A program made the position numbers and the translations under genes. From positions 522,501 to 586,500 of the forward strand of contig CALYLW010000053.1 of assembly GCA_944989445.1 (NCBI GenBank): a stretch of 64,000 nucleotides of DNA. The letters run 5' to 3'. Numbering within the stretch: the first letter of the stretch is position 1; every line of letters starts with the position of its first letter. Below are positions 50,117 through 61,965 of the stretch, in pieces. The notes under the pieces were generated by a model that ran no database searches, was not told the DNA's origin, and saw only the letters and a program-made list of their open reading frames with translations. This DNA comes from Ampullaceana balthica (Eukaryota > Mollusca > Gastropoda > Lymnaeidae).

Positions 50117-51407
50117 ATATTCTGAGCTTTTTCAGGTGTTTTCTAATACGGGTACTCACTGTACATTCAAGAGCAATATTTACATTTACAAAATTATTTT
50201 ACATATGTCACATAATGCTTCCATTTGGTCATTTAAAAATTTGATGTACCATTTAAAAAAAATGTATAATGCATGAGTGCCATGAGCATGAAAATATTTG
50301 AAAATCATGTGCATGGAAGTTTGAATTGTATATAGCAGTTCCAACATAATTAGATAAGGCTTAGTGTTAAGTATTTCATATTATGTTTTAAATTGATTAA
50401 AAGAAAAAGAGAAACTAAATATTTAGATGAATTATACTTTATCTTCTAACATTTTAAAATTATCAATTTTGATTATCTCTATCAGTTAAATTATCATTGA
50501 AGTTTAACACTTTACAAAGCATGGAATTTCATAGAAACATGACTAATTGAAAATAATTTCAGAAAATTTTTTATGAGCGGACATCAAAATTATAAACTGG
50601 AAATAAAATGTATAAACAAGAGAGTTAAAATGTTGGAGTTAATTAATAAATAGACTTGCATGAGAATAGCCTTTTAAACTCACACCTTCATCAATTATTT
50701 GTGGTTATTGCCCCTTTGTGTGATAAAGAAGTGTTCCTTATTATCCTCCCATTTGTTGGAGCTCACCATTACATATTTCATTTTTACTACTTTTCAGGCT
50801 TTAACAATTATATTTAAAAAATGCAATTAATTAAATTGAGCACTTATTTTTAATAATTTTTTTAAAAAGTCTAAAGTCCTTTGTAATAAAATTTGCTTAC
50901 AAGAATTAATAAATAAAATTTATCTTTAGTCCAGTGGCAACAGCTCTTAGTTATTTGGGTATACACAATCATCTTTGTACCATTAAACATAGGTGTAACA
51001 CAATCACCCTGCTTTTTAAAATTTTATGAAATATAGCATTTAAAATAAAATAACAATAAATAAAAGCAGATTAAACTTGTATGCCAATTCCATACAAATA
51101 CTGGCAAATATATGCAGTTGATGCATGTATTTGTGTCTAGTTCAAATGATATTTTCTAGTAATTTAAAAAAAAATTCTTGTGAAAAGATGTTTATATATA
51201 TATGTATATATATTACTTGATCAAAAGAAAATTAGTAGACTAATGTATAATCACTGGCTTATTTTTACTAAGATTATTTTTAAAAGAGTATTTGTATTTT
51301 CAAATAATAAACTTTTGATATTGTTTTCACTATAAACCATATGAGCACATCTGAAATTAATCATACACGCTTCTAAGCATATTTTTCAAACTACAGTATA
51401 CACATTT

Positions 51408-51413
51408 TTTATT
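51408..51413 (-). terminator. possible kinesin poly(A) signal AATAAA
   Basis: TTTATT on the + strand reads AATAAA on the minus strand, about 200 bases past the kinesin stop codon at 51614-51616. Confidence 0.4.
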
Positions 51414-51613
51414 TACAAATAACTACTTGACAATATATGTATACTATGTTTCAAAAAAGAACTGAGTACACAGAGATATATTTGAATGTATTTAAGTAGT
51501 GGCTGAATCTTTATCATTAAACAATGCTTTTTCTTTTTAAATGAAAAACAATGCCATGAGATTACTATTTTGGTTAGATCTAATATATAATGTAATTTAA
51601 TCTACTAAGGAAG

Positions 51614-54600
51614 TTATCTTGAAGATGAACTAGGTCTGGAATGGCCACCTCCAGATTCTGGAGCTACCTTCTCTGCTGATGAAGGTAGTCGCCTTTTGGT
51701 GGGGCCTCTCTGGACCTGTCTGGCTCTTTGGCCAAAACCGAGGCACTGAAGAGACTCTGTGATGTAGCGTTGTGCAGGTGACACACAGAGCAGGATTAGA
51801 AGCTTGGCATCTCCACCTGGATATAGAATTCAAAATTAGCTTAATTTAGAATTAACTTTGTACAGCTTGTTGGCAGTTTTTTTTTAATACTCAATCTGGT
51901 CATATGATCAAAGTTTATAATGTAAATACTGTTGAGGAAAATAAAACAAACCCGTAAAAACAAAGTTTTTGACTATAAATCCCTTATATATGAGACATAA
52001 CTAACAGTATTGATTATTTTCAAACATTTACAGACTGAATCTGTCTTAATTCAAGTTTGCTTCATAACCCGGGGGGGGTGAGAGAGGGGAAAAGTGTGGT
52101 CACCGATTCGCTTGACCGAGCTCAGCGTGACACGTAAAATGTAAACAAAAGCGCTGCGGTGCTTCGATGGGCCGCCTCAACGCGTCTACTCAAACTTTCA
52201 CGTGGAAAAAAAACAATAACAAACAGTGAATTTGAATTACATACCTCATATAAGGATAAACTAAAAATGCATTAATTTAATTACGGTACGATCGATCGAT
52301 CTGAAATTTTGATACGATGCATTGTTAGGTGAGATGGGTCCGTGTGCCTAATTTCAGCTCGATCGGATCACTGGAAGTGGGTCATTTTCGACTTTTCTTT
52401 TTCCGCCCGCCCATGAGATGATGAGACGGCCGCGAAGTTAATATAAGGGATTTAAAAAAGAAAATGTTTTTAAATTACATGTATTTATTTTAAAAAAATA
52501 CAGAAAAAAATTTCATGCTATTACATCCTTAAAGTTGAAGCTTTGACGTATTCATTTTCATTAAAACTTGATCAAAATGCAGCTCAGTGTGTTTGTTTCA
52601 ATATAAATAAGTTAAGCTTTCATTTTATATGAAGCCATTGAAAAACATGTCTTATTCAGATAATAAATAGCTCTCAACAAATTTACCAATAGAGTCTTGT
52701 AAGAAATGTGTCAATCTGCTATTTCTATAAGGCACATGAGTTCGGTGCTCAGCTAGTGCACCAAGGACATCAGCAAGTGCAGATAAACTTTTATTAATGT
52801 TGGAAGCTTCTCGTAATGCTGCCCCCTTAACTCCTGACATTCCTGTAAGTGTAAAGATATGTAATTTCCCACATTAAAATAGTTAACTTTTAAACCTGTT
52901 TTAAATTTAATTTGCATGTAACAGTAACATTTTTAATATAATTTTTGTATTGACACTGTAATCTCTTTATGATTTGAACAAAATGTATACTAATCATTTA
53001 TAAAACCAACCGGATGTTAAAAGGGACTTTTTTAAAGTACGTCCATATTTTTTGGACTGAAGTTCACTCCGCCTTACTCTATTTTATATTTTACAAAATT
53101 AATGGAGTATATTACAATTTTAAGAACAATCATCAAAAGTTTGCAATTAGAATAAATACTAATAATTTATGTTGAAACGAGTGTTTAATATCAACACATT
53201 TGGCAGCACAGAACAGAATTTAAATAAACATTGATCCATTCTTTTAATGACATACTGACCAACACATTCACTTCCAGCCAGGTCAACCAGTTGTAGTTTT
53301 GTTCTAATGACTGGTGGCTGGTTGGCAGTTTGACCACTGCTGACCAACTGCAATTGTTCTGCTGTCCATGTTTGAGATGGAGATTTGCTTTTTCTAGCTA
53401 GACTTCCAGGGGCACCTGGGAGTAAGAATTGTTAGGATTATTTATTTCATGAAACACATTTTAAAAAAAATTCTGTTCAATCTGTTATTGTTTTATAATA
53501 GAAATGCCTAAAGCAGGATCTGGAATACTTTACCTCCCTTAGAACACAAGAATATATTTATAAAGAATTTAAGTTTAAAGCTAAATTTGAATTTCTTTAA
53601 AAATGATAATATTTGAACTTGAATTCATGATTTACTAAATAATGTCTTTAGGAAAAGCCAAAACCAAGCACATTGGAATTGATAATAGTTAATTATTTTA
53701 AATATGTATTTACCAGTTTTTTGCTCCTTAAAACACAGCAACTTAAACCCTTCTGTGTATAAGTGAAATGTGAATTACTTTGTGAAAATTGTGTTGCTAA
53801 GTTTTTCAAACCTTCAGAATCAGTGTTCACGGACTTTGCAAAGAAACTTGGTGCTTTAGTGTTGACAGTCAATGTCACAATGAGATGGGAGCGGCTTGAG
53901 TGTTCATGCACAAGTGTGGCTGACTCTTTTCTTGTCTTCAAACCATACTGTACTAAATTCATAACTGCATCTACATTATCTACAGGTCTTTTGAACATTA
54001 AACAAAAAGTACATATCAATTTTTGTGTACAATGGAATTCATATTTTAAAATGACTTTTAAAATGTGTACCGGTCAATCTTCCCTCTAACGTTCGTTGGT
54101 CCGTGTGCAAAGTAAAAATTATGGTGTGCAAAGTTGAGCAGCACTCATTTTGTGTGCACTATTTTACTAAAATTTGCTGCGCGCTAATCTAAACTGCTGC
54201 GCGGCATTGGTCAGATATCTGCGCGACCGCGCAGCTTAAAGGGAACATTAGTACCGGTATATAATTTCATTTAGAATTTTAAAATGATAATAATGATTAT
54301 AATAATTTGATAATTTATATAGCGCAGTACCCCTGTAAACAACTTGGCTCATAGCGCTTTTTATCAAAATAGTAACACACACAATGATCAATACATTCAA
54401 TGTAAACATTACTACCCTAAATACAACATATAATGAAATTAGGGTGCATATAAAACAACATAAAATCTTTAAAGGACAGATAACAATATTCTACCCTTTA
54501 TGTTTATACCTGCCAATGAGGTAGCTGAAGTATAGATTTTTGTATAATTCTAAAATTCATATAGGCCTAAAACTTTTACAACAACCTTGAATGTGAGTGT

Positions 54601-57600
54601 GAGTTTATACAAAATGTTCATGTGAATACATTACTCTTGCTATAGCCATATGTGTCCCAGTATTAATGACAATATAAAGGACAATTACTTCGAAGTGACT
54701 GTAGGTATACTAAGTTGTCCATCACCACCAGTCACAACATCATGCTTAGCATTAGGGTCTCTGCTCAACAAATCTCTTATGTCATTGTTGTAGACCTCCA
54801 CAACTGAGACTTCTATTGTATGTGTGCCTAAGGGCTTCTCTTCAATTAATCTGAAATTTTTAAAAACCAGTCAAAGACAAAGTTTTTGACTATAAATCCT
54901 TTATATACGAAACATAACTAAAAGAATGTTCATTAAAATACGCAGCGCAAGACAATCCAAAATACAAGATTTTAGTTATGTCTCGTATAACATGTTTAAT
55001 AAAAAGTGTCGTCAATATAATACGCACCTTATTGCGCGACAAGAATGGTTGTTCAATATAAAACGCACCACGACGACAAAAATTAACATGCTACATAGAG
55101 ATAAATAGAGATAATCTAAAAATTCAGTAATTTAATTACAGTACATTCGATCGATCTGAAATTTTGATAGATACTTTTTTATCATCGGCACGAGTCTGCC
55201 TGCAAAATTTCAGCTTGCCAGCATACAGGGAAGTGGGTTAAAAATGGATCCAAAGTTTTTTGGGCATGCAAGCAAGCAAGCAGACACCACAAGTTAATAT
55301 TAAGGATTTAAAAACAAAGGAAAATACCTATTTTTATTAGTCAATGAATAGCTTCAAATGTTGAAAAAAAGTTTTTAAAAGTTCACATACATTTGCATTT
55401 AAATACATATTTGTATAAGGATTATCAAAAATTATTACTGATGTGACATGTGTTTTGGAATTTTAGCTTCAGATAATTGTACACATTTTATCTGTTATTA
55501 TGTAGCATTTTCAAATACGAAGATAAGACACAACAAACCTAAAGAGTTCTCGGGTCGCCCTTGGTATAACTCCTTCATCAGGTTGGGGATCATGACTTGG
55601 GTTGTAATCATCATTACGGTGACTACCCAACATGGTGTGAGTTTTACCACTGCCCGTCTGTCCATAGGCCATGATGCTAACATTGTACCTAACAGGAATT
55701 TGACATGGAACATTAAATTATCAATAATAGGTAATACATTTTCAAAGATTAGCATAAAAGGAACCTGAAGACAAACTGTTAAATTATAAAAAATTAAATA
55801 ATTAAACCCCCAATAATAGATTGATTACTGAAAAAGGGTAAATTACCCATCCAACAATGATGTCAGCATTGGTTGAACCTCATCAAAAACAGCTTCTTGT
55901 TTTTCTGTTGAGTTGTAGACCCTTTGAAATATAAAAGGAATTACTAACAAGCAAATAATTTCTTAAATTGTTCTTTATGTCCTTGTGATTATATTTCAGG
56001 GAGTTTGAAATTTAATAATTATATATTTTATACCAACATGATTAAATCATTTGGGTTTTTTAGTTACCTTTCATATTCATATATTTTGTTGTGTTTACTT
56101 GTTCGAACACAAATATTTTCCTGAAAAAATATTTTAGTTTTGTAATTAAATGTAAATTAGTGAAATATAATGTGTTGACATGATTCCCTAAAGACTGCTT
56201 TTAATTGCATTAGTTATTAATAAAGTTTTTTTCTAAAGTGTCTCAGTCAGCTTTCAACGATTAAGTTGTTTTTTTTTAAAAATATTATATCCTTCTTGAT
56301 TATTTCTGTGAGATAATAAGAACTGGTGGCCTTTCAGGTTTAAAAAAAATGTGAATGCTTATCAATCACCACATATGATGTTGAACTTAGAACATTTCTG
56401 GTCATCTAATACATTCAAGACATTTAAGTAAGTACAAACAAAGTAAGCTGTTTAATACCATGAGGCTTTTGTAAACCACTTCAATATAATTATTATCCAT
56501 AAAAATATTAGTTAACCAAACAGTTTGTTTTAATAATTGAAGAGAGCGACTTACATCATCAACATAATGCACAACAACTTCTGACCTCGTTCCTGGTCTA
56601 AAAAAATAAATAAATATATACACATATAAGTGAGACTCTAAATGTAACATAATGTAAACAAATACTCTGTCAGTTGTTTTTAAGTTTAAAAATAATATGG
56701 AAATTGAAATCATTTTTAAAATGTTAAAATGATCTGAACTAACTGACTGAAAAGCTGATGATAAAATTAAAAATGACTGACCGCCCCAATGCGTTAATAT
56801 CCTCATTCTCTGCATCAAACTCCATGAGTGGACGCAACCTTCCATGGACTCTAATATTGCCTCTCAGTTCCTTTGAATACATATTTTTAAGTTAATAAAA
56901 ATATGTGCAATAAATGATAGCATACGTAAGAAATGGTCAATTCATAGTGGTAAAAAAAATCATTAAAATTAAACTTGAGATTTAAAAAACAATTAGTTAA
57001 TCAAAATGATGTCTGGTGCATACACTCATCCTTTGCAAGCAAACAGAATTTTAAAAAAAACATATATCAATTGAAGATCTGTGTTTCACTGATTTCATGC
57101 AATGGTTTCATCCAATGGTTTCCTATTAGTTACTGCCCATCAAGCAAGTTTTTTTTAGTTAGAAATATAATGACTAACCATCAGTTGATTATGGAGTTCT
57201 TGTCTTCTCTTCTTTTCTCTAGCATGTCGTTCTGTCACATCATTTAGGGTTCCTTGTAGTTGGGCAACTTGATTGGCTAAGGCTTTGGGTAGTGCAAGTA
57301 TAATTGAATACTAAAAAAATTATTTACTAAAGTTTGTGGAAATGATTATGATTATGAAATTTGAGAATTTTAGGTAATAAGTCAGCATCATGCAAAAGAG
57401 CAAAGTTTTAATTAAAGGAGAGATGGATTATGCCCATGTAATGTTTGGAAATAAATAAAATTACATTATTTTGTAAGCTTCTAGTCTAAATGCATTTATT
57501 GCAAATGCCCTCTGCAATTAAAAAAAATGCATTTTTACCCATAATGTTAGAAGATCGAGATTCAAATACTGCTGTATGATGCTGAATAGCAGTGCATGCC

Positions 57601-60600
57601 CTCTGGAAATACTGAGAAAACTGCCTTGGTATATCTTCAGCTGATGCCCTTAATTTCATAAGCTCTTGTTTCAGGTTCTAAAATCAGAGTTGAACAACTA
57701 CATAGAATAATGAGAAACTTTTCCAATGCCATTCAATAAAAAAAAAGTTTAAAGGAAAAAAAAACTGTTACAAAAACTAAAATTATTTAGTGAAATCTTT
57801 TTCTTTCAAAATGTAATGGTTAGAAATCACTTATTGTAAAGCCCTATCTTCACTTCAGCTTCTCTTCAAGTCCTGATTTTAAACAGTTTCTTGATGAAAA
57901 TAATAATTACTGTTTGTATTTTTTGATAAATTGCAATCTCTCAATACAATTTATGCATTCTTTAGAAAGTTGAGATCACCCTTTTATCTATATATTAAAA
58001 TTTAGCCATTATTAAAAATATAAAATTTCCAAAAGAAAAGTTGGCAAAAATTTTAGAGCAAAATTTTAAAACAAACCTGTGGAAAAAGGCAATACAAAAT
58101 GAACAATAAAAATATTGTTTTACAGAATAGTAATTTTTTTTTCAATGGATAGATTTAGATTTCAGTCATTATAAACTGCACAAACATAAGTTAAACCAAA
58201 AACTGTTTGATAGTATTTTGGGACTTTCATTGTCTGTAAAGAGTATAGTATCTTCCCCTTCCATACTTATGGCTCTCTTCAGCATGTCACATACTCCATA
58301 ATAGTATTTTTGCTTTGATAGCCTCTAAAGTTTGACATCCAAAGCAAAATTGTTCAACATGACAGTGTAAAGGATTATTTCCAGTGGCCCTTACCAAGAC
58401 AAGGTATAACAGAAGTGAGACAAAAGCTGGGATATGGAATTGCATGCTGTCATTAGCTAAACCCTGTCAGTATCCAGAAGCAAAAATAAAAAAATTTAAA
58501 AAAAAACCGCTCTTATGACCCACATACCTATATGCTTATAAATAAATTATTAATTATCAATTCTCTCCATACGGAGATTTAAAAAATAGGCTGGTCCAAT
58601 GCTTCAGCATTAAAAATATACTTGCCCTTCCTCCCCCTAGAAAGCAACAAGGCCGTGACAGGCAGTGCCTGCAGATAACAGCGAGAGCACAGGACAGAAT
58701 GATAAATATGCTGTATTTTATTGTTAAAAAATATGAAACACTCATAAAAACTGCTAAGACGCTCATACATAAATACATTTTTCTCAAAAACTCTAAAAAG
58801 TGACTTAGTAGGATTTGCAAGTGGACTCCACATATGGTTTTGAGTTACTCATATATAGTCTACTATATTAATTCAAAAATGAGAAAACATTATATAGTAT
58901 ATAGTATAAAGTATAGTCATTCTCTTATAAGTAATTAGTATAGTATAAACCAGGGGTGGGCAAACTACGGCACGCAGGCAGCATGCGGCCCGCCAGAGCA
59001 TATTATGCGGCCCGTAGGCATTTACATGTTGCGATCTTATGTTAATGTAAATTTTCTTTGTTGAGAATTTTGGCTTGATTTTAAAATTTTTATTTCGAGT
59101 ATTTGATTCGAATCATGGACTATTAGATCGGTTTAAAAAACACACAAAACTAACAAAAACCAAAACAAAAAATTGAGGACGAATCTCATGTTTTTAATGA
59201 CGAATGGACCGGTATATAATACTTCACGAGCGTGAGTGTGTGAGCGTCTTTAAGTAGTACAACGTAAAAAGACAACACCGAATAAAACATTTGGATTTCG
59301 GGCACAATTTAACGTTCAATTTGAATGAAGTGAGAAAAAGGAATAGCCAGAAGTTGGTTAATAATTTAAAGATGCAGCAAACTGTTTTCACCAAACAGTC
59401 TTTAATACAAGATGCTGCAACCGAAGCCAGTTTGGTGCTGTTCCATACGATTGTAAATCTGAGCAAGTCCTTTTCTGACAGCGAAATCATCAACAAATGC
59501 TTGTCAGATGCAGAAAACATTATGTGCCCAGAGCATATTACACAATTTGATAGCATTTCTTTATTAAGGAGAAACTGTATTCAAGCGTGTTGAAAAATTA
59601 GTGACAATTTGATGCACCAACTTCGAGATGCAAGGAAAGACTTTTTGTTGTACTCTCTTGTGTTGGACGAAAGTACCGATGTACAGGACACAGCACAATT
59701 GTTGGTATTTATACAGGGAATAAACACTCGTTTGGAGCTTACTGTAGAATTACTTAGTGTTGAGCCACTCAAAGACACAACTACAGGCCAGGGTTTATTC
59801 AATGCTGTTGAGAACTGTGTTGAAAGAACAGGGTTGGATTGGAACAAGATATCAAGTGTAACAACCGATTGGGCGCGTGCTTTGACTTGAAAAAACATAG
59901 GTCTGGTGAAGTTGAATAAAGAAATAATTAAAGAACAACCGGGCAATACACTCTTACCTCTCCACTGTTTCATCCATCAGGAAAGTCTTTGCAAAGCTAA
60001 GTTGAATATCAAACATGTTATTGACCAAGTTGTCAGTGTGATAAAGCTCATCAGTGCCAGGGCACTTAACTACAGGAAAATCAGGACACTGCTTGAAGAT
60101 TTTGAAACTGAATATCATAATATTATCTACCACAGCAGTGTCCGCTGGCTGAGCCTGGGCAAGATATGAGGCGAGTGTTGGATCTCAAGGAAGAAATAGT
60201 TATGCTCCTGGAGATGAAAGTTTTGTTCGTGACTTTGTTATTAACATTTTTAATGAGAAGTGGAAGTCAGACTTTATGTTTGCTGTTGACATTATGGACA
60301 AGTTAAATGAAACCAATGTCAAACTTTGTTTGCACATGAAATGTATGTGTATGTGTATTTGTATGTTAAATCATTTCAGGCAAAGCTGTCCTTATTTTCT
60401 AGGCAAGAAGGTGAAAACAGGTTTTGCCATCTTCCTGTGCTGAAACAGAAAAACATTTCTGGTGAAAGACTTATAAGTACAATGGCTCAGTTGGATACCT
60501 TGGTCGTGGAATTGGAAAGGAGGTTCCAAGACTTCAAGAGCCTCGAACACCTCTTCAACATCCCCAAATCGCCATTTAGTTCAGAAGCTGATTCAGCCCC

Positions 60601-61491
60601 AGAGGATATACAGTTAGAGCTGATTGACCTACAAGCAGATAATAATCTGAAGGAGAAGCTCAAGTCAGTGCAACAGATCGATGTTTGACGGCAATTTGAA
60701 TGCAGTCATGCGAATCACAACCAGTACACTGGTTCCACAGTTCAAGAACATTATCCAAAATTGTGAACAGTTGCCTATGGTCAGCTTATATGTAAATTAT
60801 GTTCCTACTTCTTCATAGTTATTATGACAGCTAACAATAAACTTTTGTTGAAATAATAATGAAAAAAAAATATTTTTATCAAATTAGAAACTGTTTCAGT
60901 TCTTATTTTAAAATGTAATGTACATGTGTAATAGAGTGTGAATGTGAAATAAAAAGACAAATACATGGTTATAATCATTAATTCATATTTTATACGTTGT
61001 TAATTGTAATTGAAGTAGACAATATATAATATATATTATATATGCGGCCCGCCTATAACGATATAATTTTCAATGCGGCCCTCCGTAGAAAAAGTTTGCC
61101 CACCCATGGTATATACTATAATAAAAATATAGCTTTTTAAAAAAAAATAATTATTTGATCATTCTTTTATATTTAAAAGGCTCTTAAAGAAAAGAAGATT
61201 TTTAAAAAAAAACATAAAGGAATAAAGACATCTTTGAAAATTTATTTCAAATTTAAATTTAATTTATTAAATTTTAAAATAATGTAATTTTATTTTTCTT
61301 ACTAGAGCATCCTTATGAAGTTTAACAGCCTTCTGGAGAACATTTGTTTTGAATCTATCACCACTTTCAAGGTCAGAAAATGATTCTGATGCCTCTCTTT
61401 TTGCTGCTGCAACTTCACCCCTCAGTTGTGCTAGTTTCAAGTAAAGCATGGCATTTTCTGTCTCAAGAGAAGCTATGCGCTCATCTTTTCG
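51614..61491 (-). CDS. KIF25: kinesin-14 C-terminal motor protein, KIF25-like (5' partial)
   Basis: A microtubule motor with an N-terminal coiled coil and a C-terminal motor domain, the layout of minus-end-directed kinesin-14. Exons, 5' to 3': 61303-61491, 57539-57677, 57179-57282, 56782-56870, 56555-56597, 56068-56120, 55847-55921, 55539-55688, 54689-54850, 53749-53987, 53260-53415, 52687-52842 and 51614-51816. Together they give 585 residues, and every junction keeps phase. The first three exons are heptad-rich ([19 protein letters not shown]). The neck/motor start is [14 protein letters not shown]; the P-loop is GQTGSGKT in [13 protein letters not shown]; switch I is EHSSRSH; switch II is LVDLAGSE. 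Then come [16 protein letters not shown] and [17 protein letters not shown]. The tail [14 protein letters not shown] and [14 protein letters not shown] is what I remember of KIF25. The first visible exon opens at an acceptor, so further 5' exons lie beyond 64 kb. Confidence 0.92.
51951..52456 (+). mobile_element. TAAATCC-type MITE in last kinesin intron
   Basis: It runs from CCCGTAAAAACAAAGTTTTT to GAAGTTAATATAAGGGATTT. It shares AAATGCATTAATTTAATTAC and GATCGATCTGAAATTTTGAT with other copies. The middle differs from the 40-kb pair and resembles the 12481 copy (GGGAGGGGAA-like G-run, CAGCGTGACACGTAAAATGT), so at least two subfamilies exist. Confidence 0.8.
54075..54250. mobile_element. 176-bp hAT-type MITE with perfect TSD in kinesin intron
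   Basis: It starts CAATCTTCCCTCTAA and ends TTAAAGGGAACATTA, inverted with three mismatches. Both flanks are GTACCGGT (54067-54074 and 54251-54258). The interior contains GCGC-rich words (CTGCGCGACCGCGCAG, palindromic). It lies in the intron between the exons ending at 54689 and 53987. Confidence 0.9.
54290..54420 (-). repeat. SINE/RTE-type 3' end fragment
   Basis: On the minus strand AAAAGCGCTATGAGCCAAG and GCGCTATATAAATTATC resemble the tail of the unit at 41956-42465. Only the end is recognisable. Confidence 0.4.
54871..55313 (+). mobile_element. TAAATCC-type MITE abutting a kinesin splice acceptor
   Basis: It runs from AAAGTTTTTGACTATAAATC to CACAAGTTAATATTAAGG then ATTTAAAA, with internal words shared with the 40-kb pair. 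Its left edge is about 20 bases from the minus-strand acceptor at 54851-54853, so it occupies the usual branch-point zone of that intron. Confidence 0.8.
58705..58950 (+). repeat. ~245-bp direct duplication, copy 1
   Basis: From AAATATGCTGTATTTTATTG to AATTAGTATAGTATAA it is almost identical to 61648-61895 (a 2-3-base difference near TAGTCTA). The hAT at 58951 is inserted at its right edge. Confidence 0.9.
58951..61108 (+). mobile_element. 2.2-kb GTF2IRD2-type hAT in kinesin intron
   Basis: It starts CAGGGGTGGGCAAACT and ends AAGTTTGCCCACCCATG. Flanks GTATAAAC (58943-58950) and GTATATAC (61109-61116) match at 7 of 8. GCGGCCCGCC-type sub-terminal words occur at both ends. It carries the transposase remnant at 59291-60690 on the strand opposite to the kinesin. 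Repeat copy 2 at 61648 gives a related uninserted sequence. Confidence 0.9.
59291..60690 (+). pseudogene. hAT transposase remnant, GTF2IRD2/EPM2AIP1-like
   Basis: The open segments 59291-59593, 59609-59890, 59906-60169 and 60326-60688 lie in nearly collinear order. Conserved words: [80 protein letters not shown], then [34 protein letters not shown] and [18 protein letters not shown] near 59592, a TGA near 59888, a frameshift near 60165 and another near 60320 break it. The normal C-terminal dimerisation block is missing after 60690. It is non-functional but young-looking. Confidence 0.88.
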
Positions 61492-61524
61492 CTGTTAAAA
61501 AAATTGAGGTTTTATTATTATATG

Positions 61525-61774
61525 AGGGGTCCACTTGCAAAACCTACTAAGTTGATTTTGGCGGGAAAATTATTTATGCCATTTCCTGGTTTTAATAGTA
61601 AAACTCTACGTATTATTCTTTTGGTTTGGTCATTTTAAAACACACTAAATATGCTGTATTTTATTGTTAAAAAATATGAAACACTCATAAAAACTGCTAA
61701 GACGCTCATACATAAATACATTTTTCTCAAAAACTCTAAAAAGTGACTTAGTAGGATTTGCAAGTGGACTCCAC
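61525..61774. mobile_element. ~250-bp MITE upstream of a kinesin exon
   Basis: Left GGGGTCCACTTGCAAAACC and right GGATTTGCAAGTGGACTCC are inverted copies that continue through CTACTAAGT. Its right half belongs to the duplicated block that is also found at 58705. The target duplication is not clear. Confidence 0.65.
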
Positions 61775-61895
61775 ATATGGTTTTGAGTTACTCATATATA
61801 GTCTATAACTATATTAATTCAAAAATGAGAAAACATTATATAGTATATAGTATAAAGTATAGTCATTCTCTTATAAGTAATTAGTATAGTATAAT
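61648..61895 (+). repeat. ~245-bp direct duplication, copy 2
   Basis: This is a near-identical copy of 58705-58950. The two copies bracket the kinesin exon 61303-61491 and the hAT at 58951. Confidence 0.9.
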
Positions 61896-61965
61896 ATAGT
61901 CATTTTCTCTTTGTACCAATTGTTATCTTCCATAGGTCATGATAGGTAAAAATGGAGTTTGGGTA

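Larger units (their letters stand above)
49811..51613. other. gap between convergent genes
   Basis: This holds the 3' untranslated regions of both flanking genes. No other gene is seen. A short TATATATATGTATATATAT stretch lies near 51195. Confidence 0.6.

Noticed and set aside
53763..54089. Plus-strand open frame opposite a kinesin exon
   Set aside because: Shadow of the kinesin motor exon 53749-53987, which has phase-consistent splice sites and switch I.
55448..55768. Plus-strand open frame opposite the P-loop exon
   Set aside because: Shadow of kinesin exon 55539-55688, which encodes the P-loop on the minus strand.
58200..58500. Extra kinesin exon in the long intron
   Set aside because: No frame with kinesin motifs, and the flanking exons join in phase without it.
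59224..59973. Two minus-strand open frames over 100 codons
   Set aside because: They are the complement of the hAT transposase coding strand; only the + strand shows transposase motifs.
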